Assembly: GCF_016597725.1 (NCBI RefSeq)
Contig: NZ_VCGY01000001.1
Location: 124,001-188,000, forward strand
Length of the DNA: 64,000 nt
Source of the DNA: Marinobacter sp. 1-4A
GTDB taxonomy: Bacteria; Pseudomonadota; Gammaproteobacteria; Pseudomonadales; Oleiphilaceae
Direction: 5' to 3'
The notes under the pieces were generated by a model. That model saw only the letters and a list, made by a program, of their open reading frames with translations, searched no databases and was not told the origin of the DNA. A program made the position numbers and the translations under genes. Shown piece after piece: positions 53,627-61,584 of the stretch. Numbering within the stretch: the stretch's first letter is position 1; each line of letters starts with the position of its first letter.

Positions 53627-55617
53627 GGGGTTTGATTGGGTGTTTTATCTGGAAAATGACTCGGTGGTAAGCCGAGAACGTCCTGATGGGGCACAGTAAT
53701 TTTCAGCTCACCTGCAAGTAACTGCTGCTTTCTGGTGGCAAACCAGTCTTCCAATTGTTCGCTAAACTCAGGGTTTTGCTGTTTGGCTGCCGTTACCCAA
53801 CCTGCCATTAACATCTCAGCCAGCTTTGCGTCCTTTTTTGTGAGTTGCCAAGGTGTGTCAGCCACTTGCACCTCATAGCCTTTGGCCTTTAGTTTGTGCG
53901 CGAACATAGCAGCAGCATCTGGCCCCAGAGCAGCGCCAGTGCCTTTGTCGCCATGTTGATGCTGATTAACTAACGCTTGCAACCGAGAATCGTATTTGTG
54001 GGTCGGCGACAGTACAAAATTACCGGTGTAGCTGAGCACTATCAGAATGGCCACCTGCTTTGATGTCACTTCATCTACAAGCGCAGCTAGCCAGAGTTCA
54101 GATACCAGATCAATGAACGCCGAGGCCGTCACAACGTCTGTGTTTGCGGAGATAAGCTCCCTAAAATCCTTTGGCAGTATGCGGCGCTGCTGGGTTTCAC
54201 AGGCTAGCTTCAGCTGATGTGCCCTATGGGACGCTTCCCGCAGCAGGCTTTCATCTTGGTCAACCAGCATCCACTCCTGCGGCATAGGTAGCGCAGGGGC
54301 AAGATAGACAGCATTGGAGCCACGACCTGTGCCGATATCAAGGATTCTAATCAGGCCTTTGCGGTCGCTGCTACCGCTTATTCTCTCACTGACCCATCGC
54401 TTTAGCCGCTGTGTGAGCTCGACCGAACGCGCGCCATGATCTGCGGCCTCGCGGGCCTGCAACCATTCGTCGGCGAAGTAGGTCTCGCTGTGGCGCTGTT
54501 CAAAATAACTCAAGCCTTTCAGGAACAGACTCGCTGTATCTGCCCAGCTTCTTACATTGCTAGATTCGTTTTCAGCAAATGCACGGGCTTGCGCAAACGC
54601 CACCGGATCGCCAAGCCATGCTTTGAGATTGGCTTGTAACGCGCTCGTATCCCCTGCCTTGTACAACCTAACGCCGGGCCTAGCACTGGTATACTTCAGG
54701 GCACCGCCATCCGATGAAATGACCGGCAAGCCTGCCGCTATCGCTTCATCAATCACCATGCCGTAGCCTTCATACAACGATGGCATAACAAACACATCGG
54801 CTGATTGATACAAGCTGGCAAGTCGCTGAGCATCTACCTCACCCGCAAGGTCAATTCGAGCATTGAGGCCAAGCTCGTCGATCTGCTGCTGAACAATGTT
54901 GGCGAAGGTTGAGTCCCGTTCGCAGGAGCCAGCCAGAGTGCAGTACCAGGGCAAATCAACTAACTCCGCAAGCGCCTGCACCAGATGATGCTGAGCTTTG
55001 CGCGGAGACAAGTGGGCAACACAAAGAATGTGCGGTACTCGGGCTTGCTGCCTATCTCCCAACGCTTCTGAGATAGCTGGCAACACATTGCCAACTGGGT
55101 GTTCTACACCGGGCTCGGCCGTTTGGACACGCTCTGGCCTAACCCCATAGTCTGAGAGCCGACGCGCCGTATATGCGCTGGTTGTGAAAACATCTCCCAC
55201 GGTTGCCAACGCCAGTTTCTCGCGTTCGAAAAACCAATCTTGTTCACTCTGATTCAATCCGATTTCATCTGCCAAAGGGTGGTGAATGAGAGCAATGAGC
55301 CGCAATCGATGTGTGTGTTTGGCAAGTACCTCTGGCATTGCGCTCATGGCAAGCCCGTCGAGAATAACCCGGGAACCTTCTCCCAGCTTTGCAAGCAGGC
55401 TATCCACCGCCTGTATTGCGAGGGCATCCGGCTTAGGAAACGCACCCGACACCCCCGTGACCACAGCTTTTGTGCCAGCCTCATTTAAGGCTTCAACCAG
55501 CTTCCGCACATACCGGTAGCCTCCGGTGTTCTGGTTCGGGTCGCCCGGCACTATAAAATGCAGGGTTGAATCACAGTGCAGAGTTGAAAAGTGCAGAACT
55601 GAATCAGATGTCGGCAT
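53623..55617 (-). CDS. Fused family 4 glycosyltransferase - SAM methyltransferase
   Basis: The protein is about 664 residues and has two domains. Residues to about 360 are a GT4: FIVPGDPNQNTGGYRYV, ILCVAHLSPRKAQHHLV, and MPSLYEGYGMVIDEAIAAGLPVI with the Glu pair. From about 420 a class I methyltransferase begins, with motif I in LDIGTGRGSN (about 426-435) and the acidic LVDQDESLLREA. Such a fusion suggests that one acceptor is both glycosylated and methylated. The ATG at 55617 overlaps the PTPS-like gene by 14 bases. Alternative order of function cannot be judged. Confidence 0.8.
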   Translation of the reverse strand: MPTSDSVLHFSTLHCDSTLHFIVPGDPNQNTGGYRYVRKLVEALNEAGTKAVVTGVSGAFPKPDALAIQAVDSLLAKLGEGSRVILDGLAMSAMPEVLAKHTHRLRLIALIHHPLADEIGLNQSEQDWFFEREKLALATVGDVFTTSAYTARRLSDYGVRPERVQTAEPGVEHPVGNVLPAISEALGDRQQARVPHILCVAHLSPRKAQHHLVQALAELVDLPWYCTLAGSCERDSTFANIVQQQIDELGLNARIDLAGEVDAQRLASLYQSADVFVMPSLYEGYGMVIDEAIAAGLPVISSDGGALKYTSARPGVRLYKAGDTSALQANLKAWLGDPVAFAQARAFAENESSNVRSWADTASLFLKGLSYFEQRHSETYFADEWLQAREAADHGARSVELTQRLKRWVSERISGSSDRKGLIRILDIGTGRGSNAVYLAPALPMPQEWMLVDQDESLLREASHRAHQLKLACETQQRRILPKDFRELISANTDVVTASAFIDLVSELWLAALVDEVTSKQVAILIVLSYTGNFVLSPTHKYDSRLQALVNQHQHGDKGTGAALGPDAAAMFAHKLKAKGYEVQVADTPWQLTKKDAKLAEMLMAGWVTAAKQQNPEFSEQLEDWFATRKQQLLAGELKITVPHQDVLGLPPSHFPDKTPNQTP

Positions 55618-56002
55618 GATAACTGGCCCACGCAATGTGCGACTCAGCCAGAGTTACCTTCAATGCACATATGGCTTTTGCTGTCTCGCCTAGCTTGCCT
55701 GCATGAATGGCTGCCGACATGCGATCGAATACTTTCTTTGCCATAAATTCAGTGGTGGTGTTGCGGCCCCTTAAGTCCTCAATATCGTCAAGATTCTTCA
55801 TGTTGAATTCGCTGAGCACTTGCTTAAGCACGTCCGATGCGAGGCCGATATCAATAATCAAATCATCTTCATCAAGCTCTTTGCGTTCGAATGTCATATC
55901 AACTAGATAGGTTGCGCCGTGGGTTTTTTGCGCTGGGCCGAAGACCTCGCCGTTAAAGCTGTGTGCGATCATCATGTGGTCACGAACTGTAAGGCTGAAC
56001 AT
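55604..56002 (-). CDS. PTPS/QueD-like protein lacking canonical active-site residues
   Basis: The 132-residue protein has the length and topology of 6-carboxy-/6-pyruvoyl-tetrahydropterin synthase (T-fold). Aligned by eye with E. coli QueD, the first Zn His is present (H14 in IAHSF) and the second is H28 in KTHGA, but the third Zn His (HGH) is Ala30, the catalytic Cys of the KCxxLHGH motif is Ala24, and the LDHH Asp/His pair is Asn-Met. A C-terminal Glu in AESH remains. It probably has altered chemistry or only binds a pterin-like ligand. It sits between the MDR and GT genes in one operon. Confidence 0.75.
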   Translation of the reverse strand: MFSLTVRDHMMIAHSFNGEVFGPAQKTHGATYLVDMTFERKELDEDDLIIDIGLASDVLKQVLSEFNMKNLDDIEDLRGRNTTTEFMAKKVFDRMSAAIHAGKLGETAKAICALKVTLAESHIAWASYHADI

Positions 56003-56012
56003 AATAGGCTCC

Positions 56013-57020
56013 TCAGTATTTTATGCGATGGCAAAGCGTATCACTGGCACCTGCCAGAATCCGGTTCATGGTTTCAGGCATCTGCTCAAAGGGGGTTTCA
56101 CCGCTAATCAAGTGATCCAAAACCTCGTGCTGCAACAGTTCTAGGGCTAGCTCAAGGCGTTTACGATGGGTCCATCGCGGTACGCGGGCTGGCGGAAGTT
56201 GCCCGACCTGGCTCGATATAAACCGGAGCCTACGGGAGTGGAAACTGGCCCCCAAGGGAACAGAAACAAACTTGTCGCCATACCAGCTCATTTCAAGCAG
56301 GGTCGCGTCCTGACCTGCCAACGCAAGCGCAGTATTGAGACCGGATTCGTTACCGCTGGCGTGAACAACCAAGTCGTGCGTATCCACTGACGATTCAGTT
56401 GCGAAGCTCAGCCCTAGGGCCTCTGCGATCTTTGCCCTCCCCGGGTTGCTATCAATCGCCGTAACCTGTGTGCCGGGAATACGGCTTGCAAGCCAACTCA
56501 CAAGAAGTCCCACAACACCCAAGCCAATCACTGCTATACGATCCCCAACGGCAGGCATGGCATCCCAGAGGCCATTAATGGCCGTTTCCATATTCGCTGC
56601 AAGAATCGCTCGCTCTGGCGGAACACCATTGGGAATGGGCGTTACTGCACTGGCAGGCACTGAGTAGTGCGTCTGATGGGGATAGAGACAAAACACCGTG
56701 CGGCCAACGAGTTCATCCGGGCCTTCAACCACACGCCCAACATTGGCATAGCCATATTTTACCGGCCAGGGGAATGCTCCTTCCTGAAAAGGCGCGCGCA
56801 TGCGATCAAGCTCGCTTTGCGGAATGCGGCCATGAAAAACCAGTGACTCGGTACCTCTGCTCACGCCGGACCACAGTGTTTGCACAGCCACCCACGGCTC
56901 GCCGCTACCTAATGGGCGGTGGTGCTCAGGTGTTTCCCGAATACAGGCTTCACCGGGCCCCGTCACCCAGAAAGCTCTGGGCGTAGGTTGCTCTGATGGT
57001 TGGTTTGAATCGGAACTCAT
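56013..57020 (-). CDS. Zinc-free MDR (alcohol-dehydrogenase-like) oxidoreductase
   Basis: The 335-residue protein is a medium-chain dehydrogenase/reductase. The N-terminal GroES-like half has TLWSGVSRGTESLVFHGRIP and KYGYANVGRVVEG; the Rossmann half has IAVIGLGVVGLLVSWLA. The structural-zinc four-Cys lobe is absent, and the usual catalytic Cys of zinc ADHs is not seen at the expected place. It is the first gene of the operon that includes the PTPS-like gene, ten bases downstream. It faces the CDP-alcohol transferase gene across a 195-base gap. Its substrate is unknown. Confidence 0.75.
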   Translation of the reverse strand: MSSDSNQPSEQPTPRAFWVTGPGEACIRETPEHHRPLGSGEPWVAVQTLWSGVSRGTESLVFHGRIPQSELDRMRAPFQEGAFPWPVKYGYANVGRVVEGPDELVGRTVFCLYPHQTHYSVPASAVTPIPNGVPPERAILAANMETAINGLWDAMPAVGDRIAVIGLGVVGLLVSWLASRIPGTQVTAIDSNPGRAKIAEALGLSFATESSVDTHDLVVHASGNESGLNTALALAGQDATLLEMSWYGDKFVSVPLGASFHSRRLRFISSQVGQLPPARVPRWTHRKRLELALELLQHEVLDHLISGETPFEQMPETMNRILAGASDTLCHRIKY

Positions 57021-57092
57021 CCCGCACTCCTCTAAAACAGGTTTACTGACGTATGCAATAACAGGGTGTGGAAACTATAGTGACTCTCATCT

Positions 57093-57126
57093 AGTAATAC
57101 CCATATAGTTATACCCATATAGTCAT
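57093..57126. repeat. Tandem 14-base repeat in a divergent promoter region
   Basis: Two full copies of AGT(A/T)ATACCCATAT stand head-to-tail (57093-57106 and 57107-57120), followed by a third start AGTCAT. The array lies between the MDR gene (start 57020, leftward) and the CDP-alcohol transferase gene (start 57216, rightward). A 14-base period does not match one helix turn, so the function as an operator is uncertain; ATAT and CCCATAT segments look like typical regulator sites. Confidence 0.7.
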
Positions 57127-57215
57127 TCTCACTGGAATTATTCTTACTTGCTTGGCAGCGTTTTGATACCTGAACTAACCGCAAGGCATTGAAACCTATA
57201 CGCTGGAGCTGTGTT

Positions 57216-57959
57216 ATGGATTTTGAAGGGCAATTAAAACCTTTCACGATACCGCCTTGGGCTGATCTGCTCTGGGGCGCTGCATTTACAGCACTTTGGG
57301 TTTCCATTGCTGCACGGCTGTTTTCTTCCCTTATTCCGATATTGGCACTGACGATACTGCTCTACAGCGGCATTTGTTCTGCTGTGGCGGCTCGATGGCC
57401 TAAGGACACAGATTTTGGTTGGGCAAATCGAATCACTCTGCTTCGGGGCAGTTTGATTATTGTTTTGGTTTCCGCGGCCCCCTCTATTCCTTCGTTTCCA
57501 TCATCTGACCACGCTCTCTGGGTTTATGCCCTGGGCGCTCTAACTGCCCTGATTCTCGACGGAGTGGACGGAAAACTCGCACGAATAACTCACTCCTCCA
57601 GCCGGTTCGGAGCACGGTTCGATATGGAGATGGATGCTTTATTAATTTTGGGGCTATGCATCGCGGTAGCAATGAGCGGAAAAGCTGGTTTTTGGGTGCT
57701 TGCGCTCGGGCTAATGCGCTACCTGTTTGTTGCAGCAGCTTATGCATTGGAATGGTTGAACCGCCCACTACCCGAGAGTTTTCGGCGTAAAACCATCTGT
57801 GTTTGGCAGATCGTTACCCTTATGGTTGCTATTCTGCCACCGATTTCACCCATGTTTGCCAGCCTAACGCTGGCAACAGCCCTGTTGTTACTCGCTTGGT
57901 CGTTTATCACAGACGTGTATTGGCTTTATGAACGGAGGTTTCATCATGAAACGGTTTAG
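57216..57959 (+). CDS. CDP-alcohol phosphatidyltransferase family protein
   Basis: The 247-residue integral membrane protein has the complete family signature: ILDGVDGKLARITHSSSRFG followed by ARFDMEMD, which supplies the D-x2-D-G-x2-A-R-x8-G-x3-D-x3-D metal and substrate site. Six or so helices surround it. It should transfer a phosphatidyl or phospho-alcohol group from a CDP-alcohol to an unidentified acceptor. ATG 57216 has GGAG eight bases upstream. It is divergent from the MDR gene and overlaps the YceI gene by 14 bases. Confidence 0.8.
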   Translation: MDFEGQLKPFTIPPWADLLWGAAFTALWVSIAARLFSSLIPILALTILLYSGICSAVAARWPKDTDFGWANRITLLRGSLIIVLVSAAPSIPSFPSSDHALWVYALGALTALILDGVDGKLARITHSSSRFGARFDMEMDALLILGLCIAVAMSGKAGFWVLALGLMRYLFVAAAYALEWLNRPLPESFRRKTICVWQIVTLMVAILPPISPMFASLTLATALLLLAWSFITDVYWLYERRFHHETV

Positions 57960-58551
57960 TATTTTCACCAGTTTGTTGCTGACATTGTTCGCAAGCAATG
58001 CGCGCGATGCAACCGCAGAGCCAGCCACTTTTGAAGTGGACGATGAGCATTTTTCTATGGTTTTCGAAATTATGCACATCGGGTATGCCCCGGTTATGGG
58101 AATGTTTCGGAAGGTAGAGGGCGAGTTCGTTTACGATGAACAAAGCCGGGAGCTCATCTCCGGCACCCTCAGCTTCCAAAGCAAAAGCGTATTCACCAAT
58201 CACGAAAAACGTGACAGCCACCTTACCAGCAAAGATTTTCTCAACAGCAGCAAATACCCCGACATCACCTTTACGGTAACTCACTACAAGGCAACCGGAA
58301 AATCAACAGGGGTGGTTACCGGAGACCTGAACATGCTCGGACAAACAAAGCCCGTGGAACTGGATGTAACTCTGAACAAGGCAGCCGAATACCCAATTGG
58401 GCATGAAGATTACACCCTAGGTATTAGCGCCAAAGCTACGTTAAAACGCAGCGACTGGGGCATGACCTATGGGCTTGACCCCGCCCTAGTGGGGGATGAG
58501 GTTAAACTTCGGTTTGGCTTTGAAGCTGTAAAGGATTCTGGGTGGTTTTGA
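57946..58551 (+). CDS. YceI-family periplasmic protein
   Basis: The 201-residue protein has a signal peptide (cleavage near residues 24-25, DATAEPA) and the YceI lipocalin-like fold: FEVDDEHFSMVFEIMHIGYAPVMGMF, HLTSKDFLNSSKYPDITF, and the WGMTYGLDPALVGDEVKL ending. YceI proteins bind polyprenoid or amphiphilic ligands in the periplasm. GGAGG lies seven bases before ATG 57946. Coupling with the CDP-alcohol transferase gene suggests the ligand may be that enzyme's product or substrate. Confidence 0.85.
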   Translation: MKRFSIFTSLLLTLFASNARDATAEPATFEVDDEHFSMVFEIMHIGYAPVMGMFRKVEGEFVYDEQSRELISGTLSFQSKSVFTNHEKRDSHLTSKDFLNSSKYPDITFTVTHYKATGKSTGVVTGDLNMLGQTKPVELDVTLNKAAEYPIGHEDYTLGISAKATLKRSDWGMTYGLDPALVGDEVKLRFGFEAVKDSGWF

Positions 58552-58700
58552 TCTACCCGTAGGCACCGCCCATAAGTTTTTCTCATACCAATTTGACGCA
58601 ATTACGAGCTCACGGACGAGCCAGCCTTCCTTTTTTAGTTCGCTAACTATACATTGTGCAATTGCTGTGTTTTTTTCACTTCTGCTGAAGCTCCTTGCCA

Positions 58701-59651
58701 ATGTTTGATGCTCATAAGTCCGACTTTCTTTTAGTCGCTGTAACTCTGCTTGCCGCAATAAGCTGGATATTCTCCAAAGAAGCTATTTTGTTGATGCCAC
58801 CCCTGCTCTTTATGGCGTTGCGGTTTCTAATCGCCGGTGGGTTTCTCGCTGTAGTCGCTTGGCGGCCGTTATCACGCCTTAGCGCAGATCAACTAAAACG
58901 TGGTGTAGGCGTAGGGTTGGTATTCGGTATCGCCATGAGCTTCTGGGTGATGGGGCTCTTTCATAGCGCCAGCATGGGTGAAGGAGCTTTTTTAACAAGC
59001 CTTGGAGTAGTAATCGTGCCCATTGTTGCGCGCCTGATTTTTAAAGAGGCGCAACCTGCGAGCACTTGGCTGGCTATTCCTGTAGCCATAGCTGGGCTGG
59101 CCCTGCTATCCCTTCAAAACGGTTTTAAGCCAGAGCCCGGCCAACTATTTTTTGTAGTTGCAGCAACTATTTTTGCTCTGTATTTCACCCTTAATACGCG
59201 TGCGGCGAATCAGCGTACGGTTACCAACCGCAAAGGCGAAACCCTTGAAAAGCATCGCATCCCCGCCCTGCCCCTAACAGCCATCGCCCTGCTAACCGTT
59301 GGGCTAGTCACTATGGCTGAGTCACTGGTTATGGAGCCTTGGCAGCCAACCTTTAGCAATCCGCCGCCACTTCTGATCTGGTGGGTTCTCGCCAGTGCCA
59401 TCGTGGGAACAGCCGGGCGTTTTCTCGTACAGACTTATGCGCAAAGCCTATCTACCCATAGCCACGGCGCGGTGATTTTGGTACTCGAACCGGTTTGGGT
59501 CTCGTTGTTTGCAGCAGGATGGTTCGGCGAAACCATGGCACCCATGCAGCTGGCTGGCTGTGGGTTAATCTTCACAGCCCTCATTGTTAACCGCTGGAGC
59601 GCTCTCAGCAAAGCCCTCAGAGCATGGCTGAGAAAAAGACAAACTGGATAA
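58701..59651 (+). CDS. EamA-family (DMT) transporter
   Basis: The 316-residue protein has about ten hydrophobic helices in two EamA repeats (SWIFSKEAILLMPPLLFMALRFL in the first, HGAVILVLEPVWVSLFAAGWFGE in the second). DMT transporters export metabolites or amino acids; no substrate can be assigned. The ATG at 58701 is used; only a weak ribosome site precedes it. 149 bases separate it from the YceI gene, so it may be an independent unit. Confidence 0.8.
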   Translation: MFDAHKSDFLLVAVTLLAAISWIFSKEAILLMPPLLFMALRFLIAGGFLAVVAWRPLSRLSADQLKRGVGVGLVFGIAMSFWVMGLFHSASMGEGAFLTSLGVVIVPIVARLIFKEAQPASTWLAIPVAIAGLALLSLQNGFKPEPGQLFFVVAATIFALYFTLNTRAANQRTVTNRKGETLEKHRIPALPLTAIALLTVGLVTMAESLVMEPWQPTFSNPPPLLIWWVLASAIVGTAGRFLVQTYAQSLSTHSHGAVILVLEPVWVSLFAAGWFGETMAPMQLAGCGLIFTALIVNRWSALSKALRAWLRKRQTG

Positions 59652-59657
59652 AAGAGG

Positions 59658-59686
59658 TTGACCAAAAACGCGGGAATCAGTATATT
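59658..59686 (+). promoter_or_regulatory. Sigma-70-type promoter of tRNA-Val
   Basis: TTGACC at 59658-59663 and TATATT at 59681-59686 are separated by 17 bases and lie 20 bases before the tRNA 5' end. The bases after the -10 (CGTCCCCG) are GC-rich, as in discriminators of stringently controlled stable-RNA promoters. Confidence 0.7.
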
Positions 59687-59706
59687 TCGTCCCCGTTGCA
59701 GATCGC

Positions 59707-59783
<77 letters not shown>

Positions 59784-60024
59784 CTTTTCAATAAGTTAAG
59801 TGGAACCTGCAACCCTACCTGCCTTGTTGTATGTACTTTCCTAACATCCACTCTTGTACAAAGCTTTTCCTTCGTAAACACGTCACTTCTATGCTGACGA
59901 CATGCTCAAATGTGGAATCTACATCTGCTTACCCACGAAGGCGAAAACCATCGCCCGTCAGGTTGTGAACAACATAAACGAGCGAAGCATCTAACGCGTC
60001 AAAAACTGATTTGGCTATGAAGAC

Positions 60025-60765
60025 TTACTTTTGTTTTTTACTGTAGCGGCGTGAGAGACTCAAGCTAACAAGCCCCACGCCCAGCAACGCAATGCTAGCT
60101 GGCTCCGGCACATTCACCGAATCCAGACCCACAGTGGCATACTTGATCGTACCCCCAGCGGTTAGAAACTCACCAAGACCGTCGCCGTAAAAGGTAACGG
60201 TTGAGAACGTATCTGTGTCGTTAATCGCACCAATGAAAAATGCATCATTATCACTGCCAAATCCCGCAGCAATAGCGGGGTTGTCGCTATAGCTGTTGGC
60301 TGTGCCGACTTTTTGAGCGCTGTCTCCGCCGAAAGCAAGAAACAGGCTTGAACCATAGCAACAGGTGCCCCAGTCACCAACCTCAAAGCCCAAAGCGTTA
60401 GTGGCGCTGTTAAACGTGAACGTGATACCAGACTCTTCAACAGGATTTTTCGGGCTAATGCCAATCATCTGCCCGGTCGAGCCATCCGTTTCTGGCGAGA
60501 AAATCCCGGAGTTGGATCCATCAGTCTTGCTGATCGTGAAATCCGCAAAGCTCCATGAATTACGAGCAACATAGTCTAGGCCGGATAGTGTAAAGCTGTT
60601 TACGGAAGCCCCTGCTCCGGTGACCGTGCTGTCAAACTGAGTTTGGCCAGCCGTGATCGTGTCAAAAAAAGTAACGGGCACGGCTGTTACGGGGGATGCA
60701 ACACCCAGTGAAAGTGCACCGGCCAAAACGGACTTGATCAAACTATTTTTTAAGGTGGGACTCAT
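60025..60765 (-). CDS. PEP-CTERM surface protein
   Basis: The 246-residue protein has a signal peptide (cleavage near residue 28, TAVPVTFF) and a C-terminal PEP-CTERM signal, VPEPASIALLGVGLVSLSLSRR plus a basic tail. The body is beta-rich and acidic with many Asp, Gly, Ser and Thr, and includes an unusual GTCCYGS. The mature start AVPVTFF matches the PEP-CTERM protein at 35180. It should be exosortase-processed and surface- or matrix-located. It lies on the minus strand downstream of the tRNA region, apart from the EPS locus. Confidence 0.9.
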   Translation of the reverse strand: MSPTLKNSLIKSVLAGALSLGVASPVTAVPVTFFDTITAGQTQFDSTVTGAGASVNSFTLSGLDYVARNSWSFADFTISKTDGSNSGIFSPETDGSTGQMIGISPKNPVEESGITFTFNSATNALGFEVGDWGTCCYGSSLFLAFGGDSAQKVGTANSYSDNPAIAAGFGSDNDAFFIGAINDTDTFSTVTFYGDGLGEFLTAGGTIKYATVGLDSVNVPEPASIALLGVGLVSLSLSRRYSKKQK

Positions 60766-61082
60766 TTGAAACCTACTCTGTGTAGCCCATTTGAAACGGG
60801 CTTAACCTCTGGCATTCGGGCTAAGAATCTGAGTTTTAGGAGCAAAAATCCGGAGTCGTTAGCCTGAGCATTAATTAACTATTGTCAACTTTACACAACG
60901 TTACAGACAAATTCAGTCCACGCTCACTAATATTGCAATGTTTCACATTGCTACCCTCTCTCACCTCGCTGGATTTACCCGATATTTACAGGTTTTCGAT
61001 GTAAACCCACGGCTAATTATGAAATCATCAGCTTAGCTGTACAGCTATGGTTATTTTAATAGGCGAGAGAGGAATAAGAAGC
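60766..61082. promoter_or_regulatory. Divergent regulatory region between PEP-CTERM and cytochrome c' genes
   Basis: The 317-base gap contains the shared 14-mer CTCACTAATATTGC at 60923-60936, overlapping a perfect inverted repeat GCAATGT-TTC-ACATTGC at 60935-60951, a likely operator. For the leftward PEP-CTERM gene, TTGACA (complement of 60883-60888) and AGGCTA (complement of 60860-60865) with a 17-base spacer form a weak sigma-70-type candidate. I found no -24/-12 pattern in either direction. The rest is AT-rich without recognised features. Confidence 0.5.
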
Positions 61083-61550
61083 ATGCGTAAATCTGGATTT
61101 TTTATGGCTTTGGCACTGAGCGCTGCCGTCGCAACCCCCGCTATGGCACAACTGGATGTGGAAGATCAGATTGAAACCCGGCAGAGCGCATTTACGTTTG
61201 CCGCTTGGAACATGGGCAAGATCAAGGCTCAGGCAGTTGATGGCAGTGTTGCTTACAACGAGCAGCAAATGCTTGCCGCAGCAAACGCCATTGCCTCAGT
61301 AGCAAACTCTGGTTTAGGCAGCCTGTTTGGCCCCGGTACTGCCAACGACAAAAATGACAACACAAGGCTATTGCCTGTGTTTTTTGATAAGCCTGAAAAA
61401 GCCCGTGAAGTTGCCATCGGCTTCGCCCAAGCGGCAAACAAGCTTCAGGAAGTTGCCGCGAATGGCGGCGGCAAGAACGCTCTCGCCGCACAATTCAGTG
61501 AAGTAGGAAAATCTTGCAAGGCTTGCCACGATGAGTTCCGTGCCGAGTAA
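61083..61550 (+). CDS. Cytochrome c' (class II c-type cytochrome)
   Basis: A 155-residue periplasmic protein with a signal peptide (MALALSAAVATPAMA, then QLDVEDQIETRQSAF). The C-terminal haem motif CKACHDEF is the position and form of class II cytochromes c', which are four-helix bundles; the first helix begins RQSAFTFAAWNMGK. Such proteins bind NO or act in electron transfer. The start at 61083 sits at the beginning of the signal peptide. It pairs with the cytochrome b561 gene that follows convergently. Confidence 0.85.
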   Translation: MRKSGFFMALALSAAVATPAMAQLDVEDQIETRQSAFTFAAWNMGKIKAQAVDGSVAYNEQQMLAAANAIASVANSGLGSLFGPGTANDKNDNTRLLPVFFDKPEKAREVAIGFAQAANKLQEVAANGGGKNALAAQFSEVGKSCKACHDEFRAE

Positions 61551-61584
61551 ACCTTAGCCTCCAAAGGCTCCCGATCGTCGCCGC

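Noticed and set aside
59784..60024. Possible remnant of an integrase or attachment site beside the tRNA
   Set aside because: No repeat of the tRNA 3' end and no integrase-like reading frame were found; the 241 bases hold nothing I can name.
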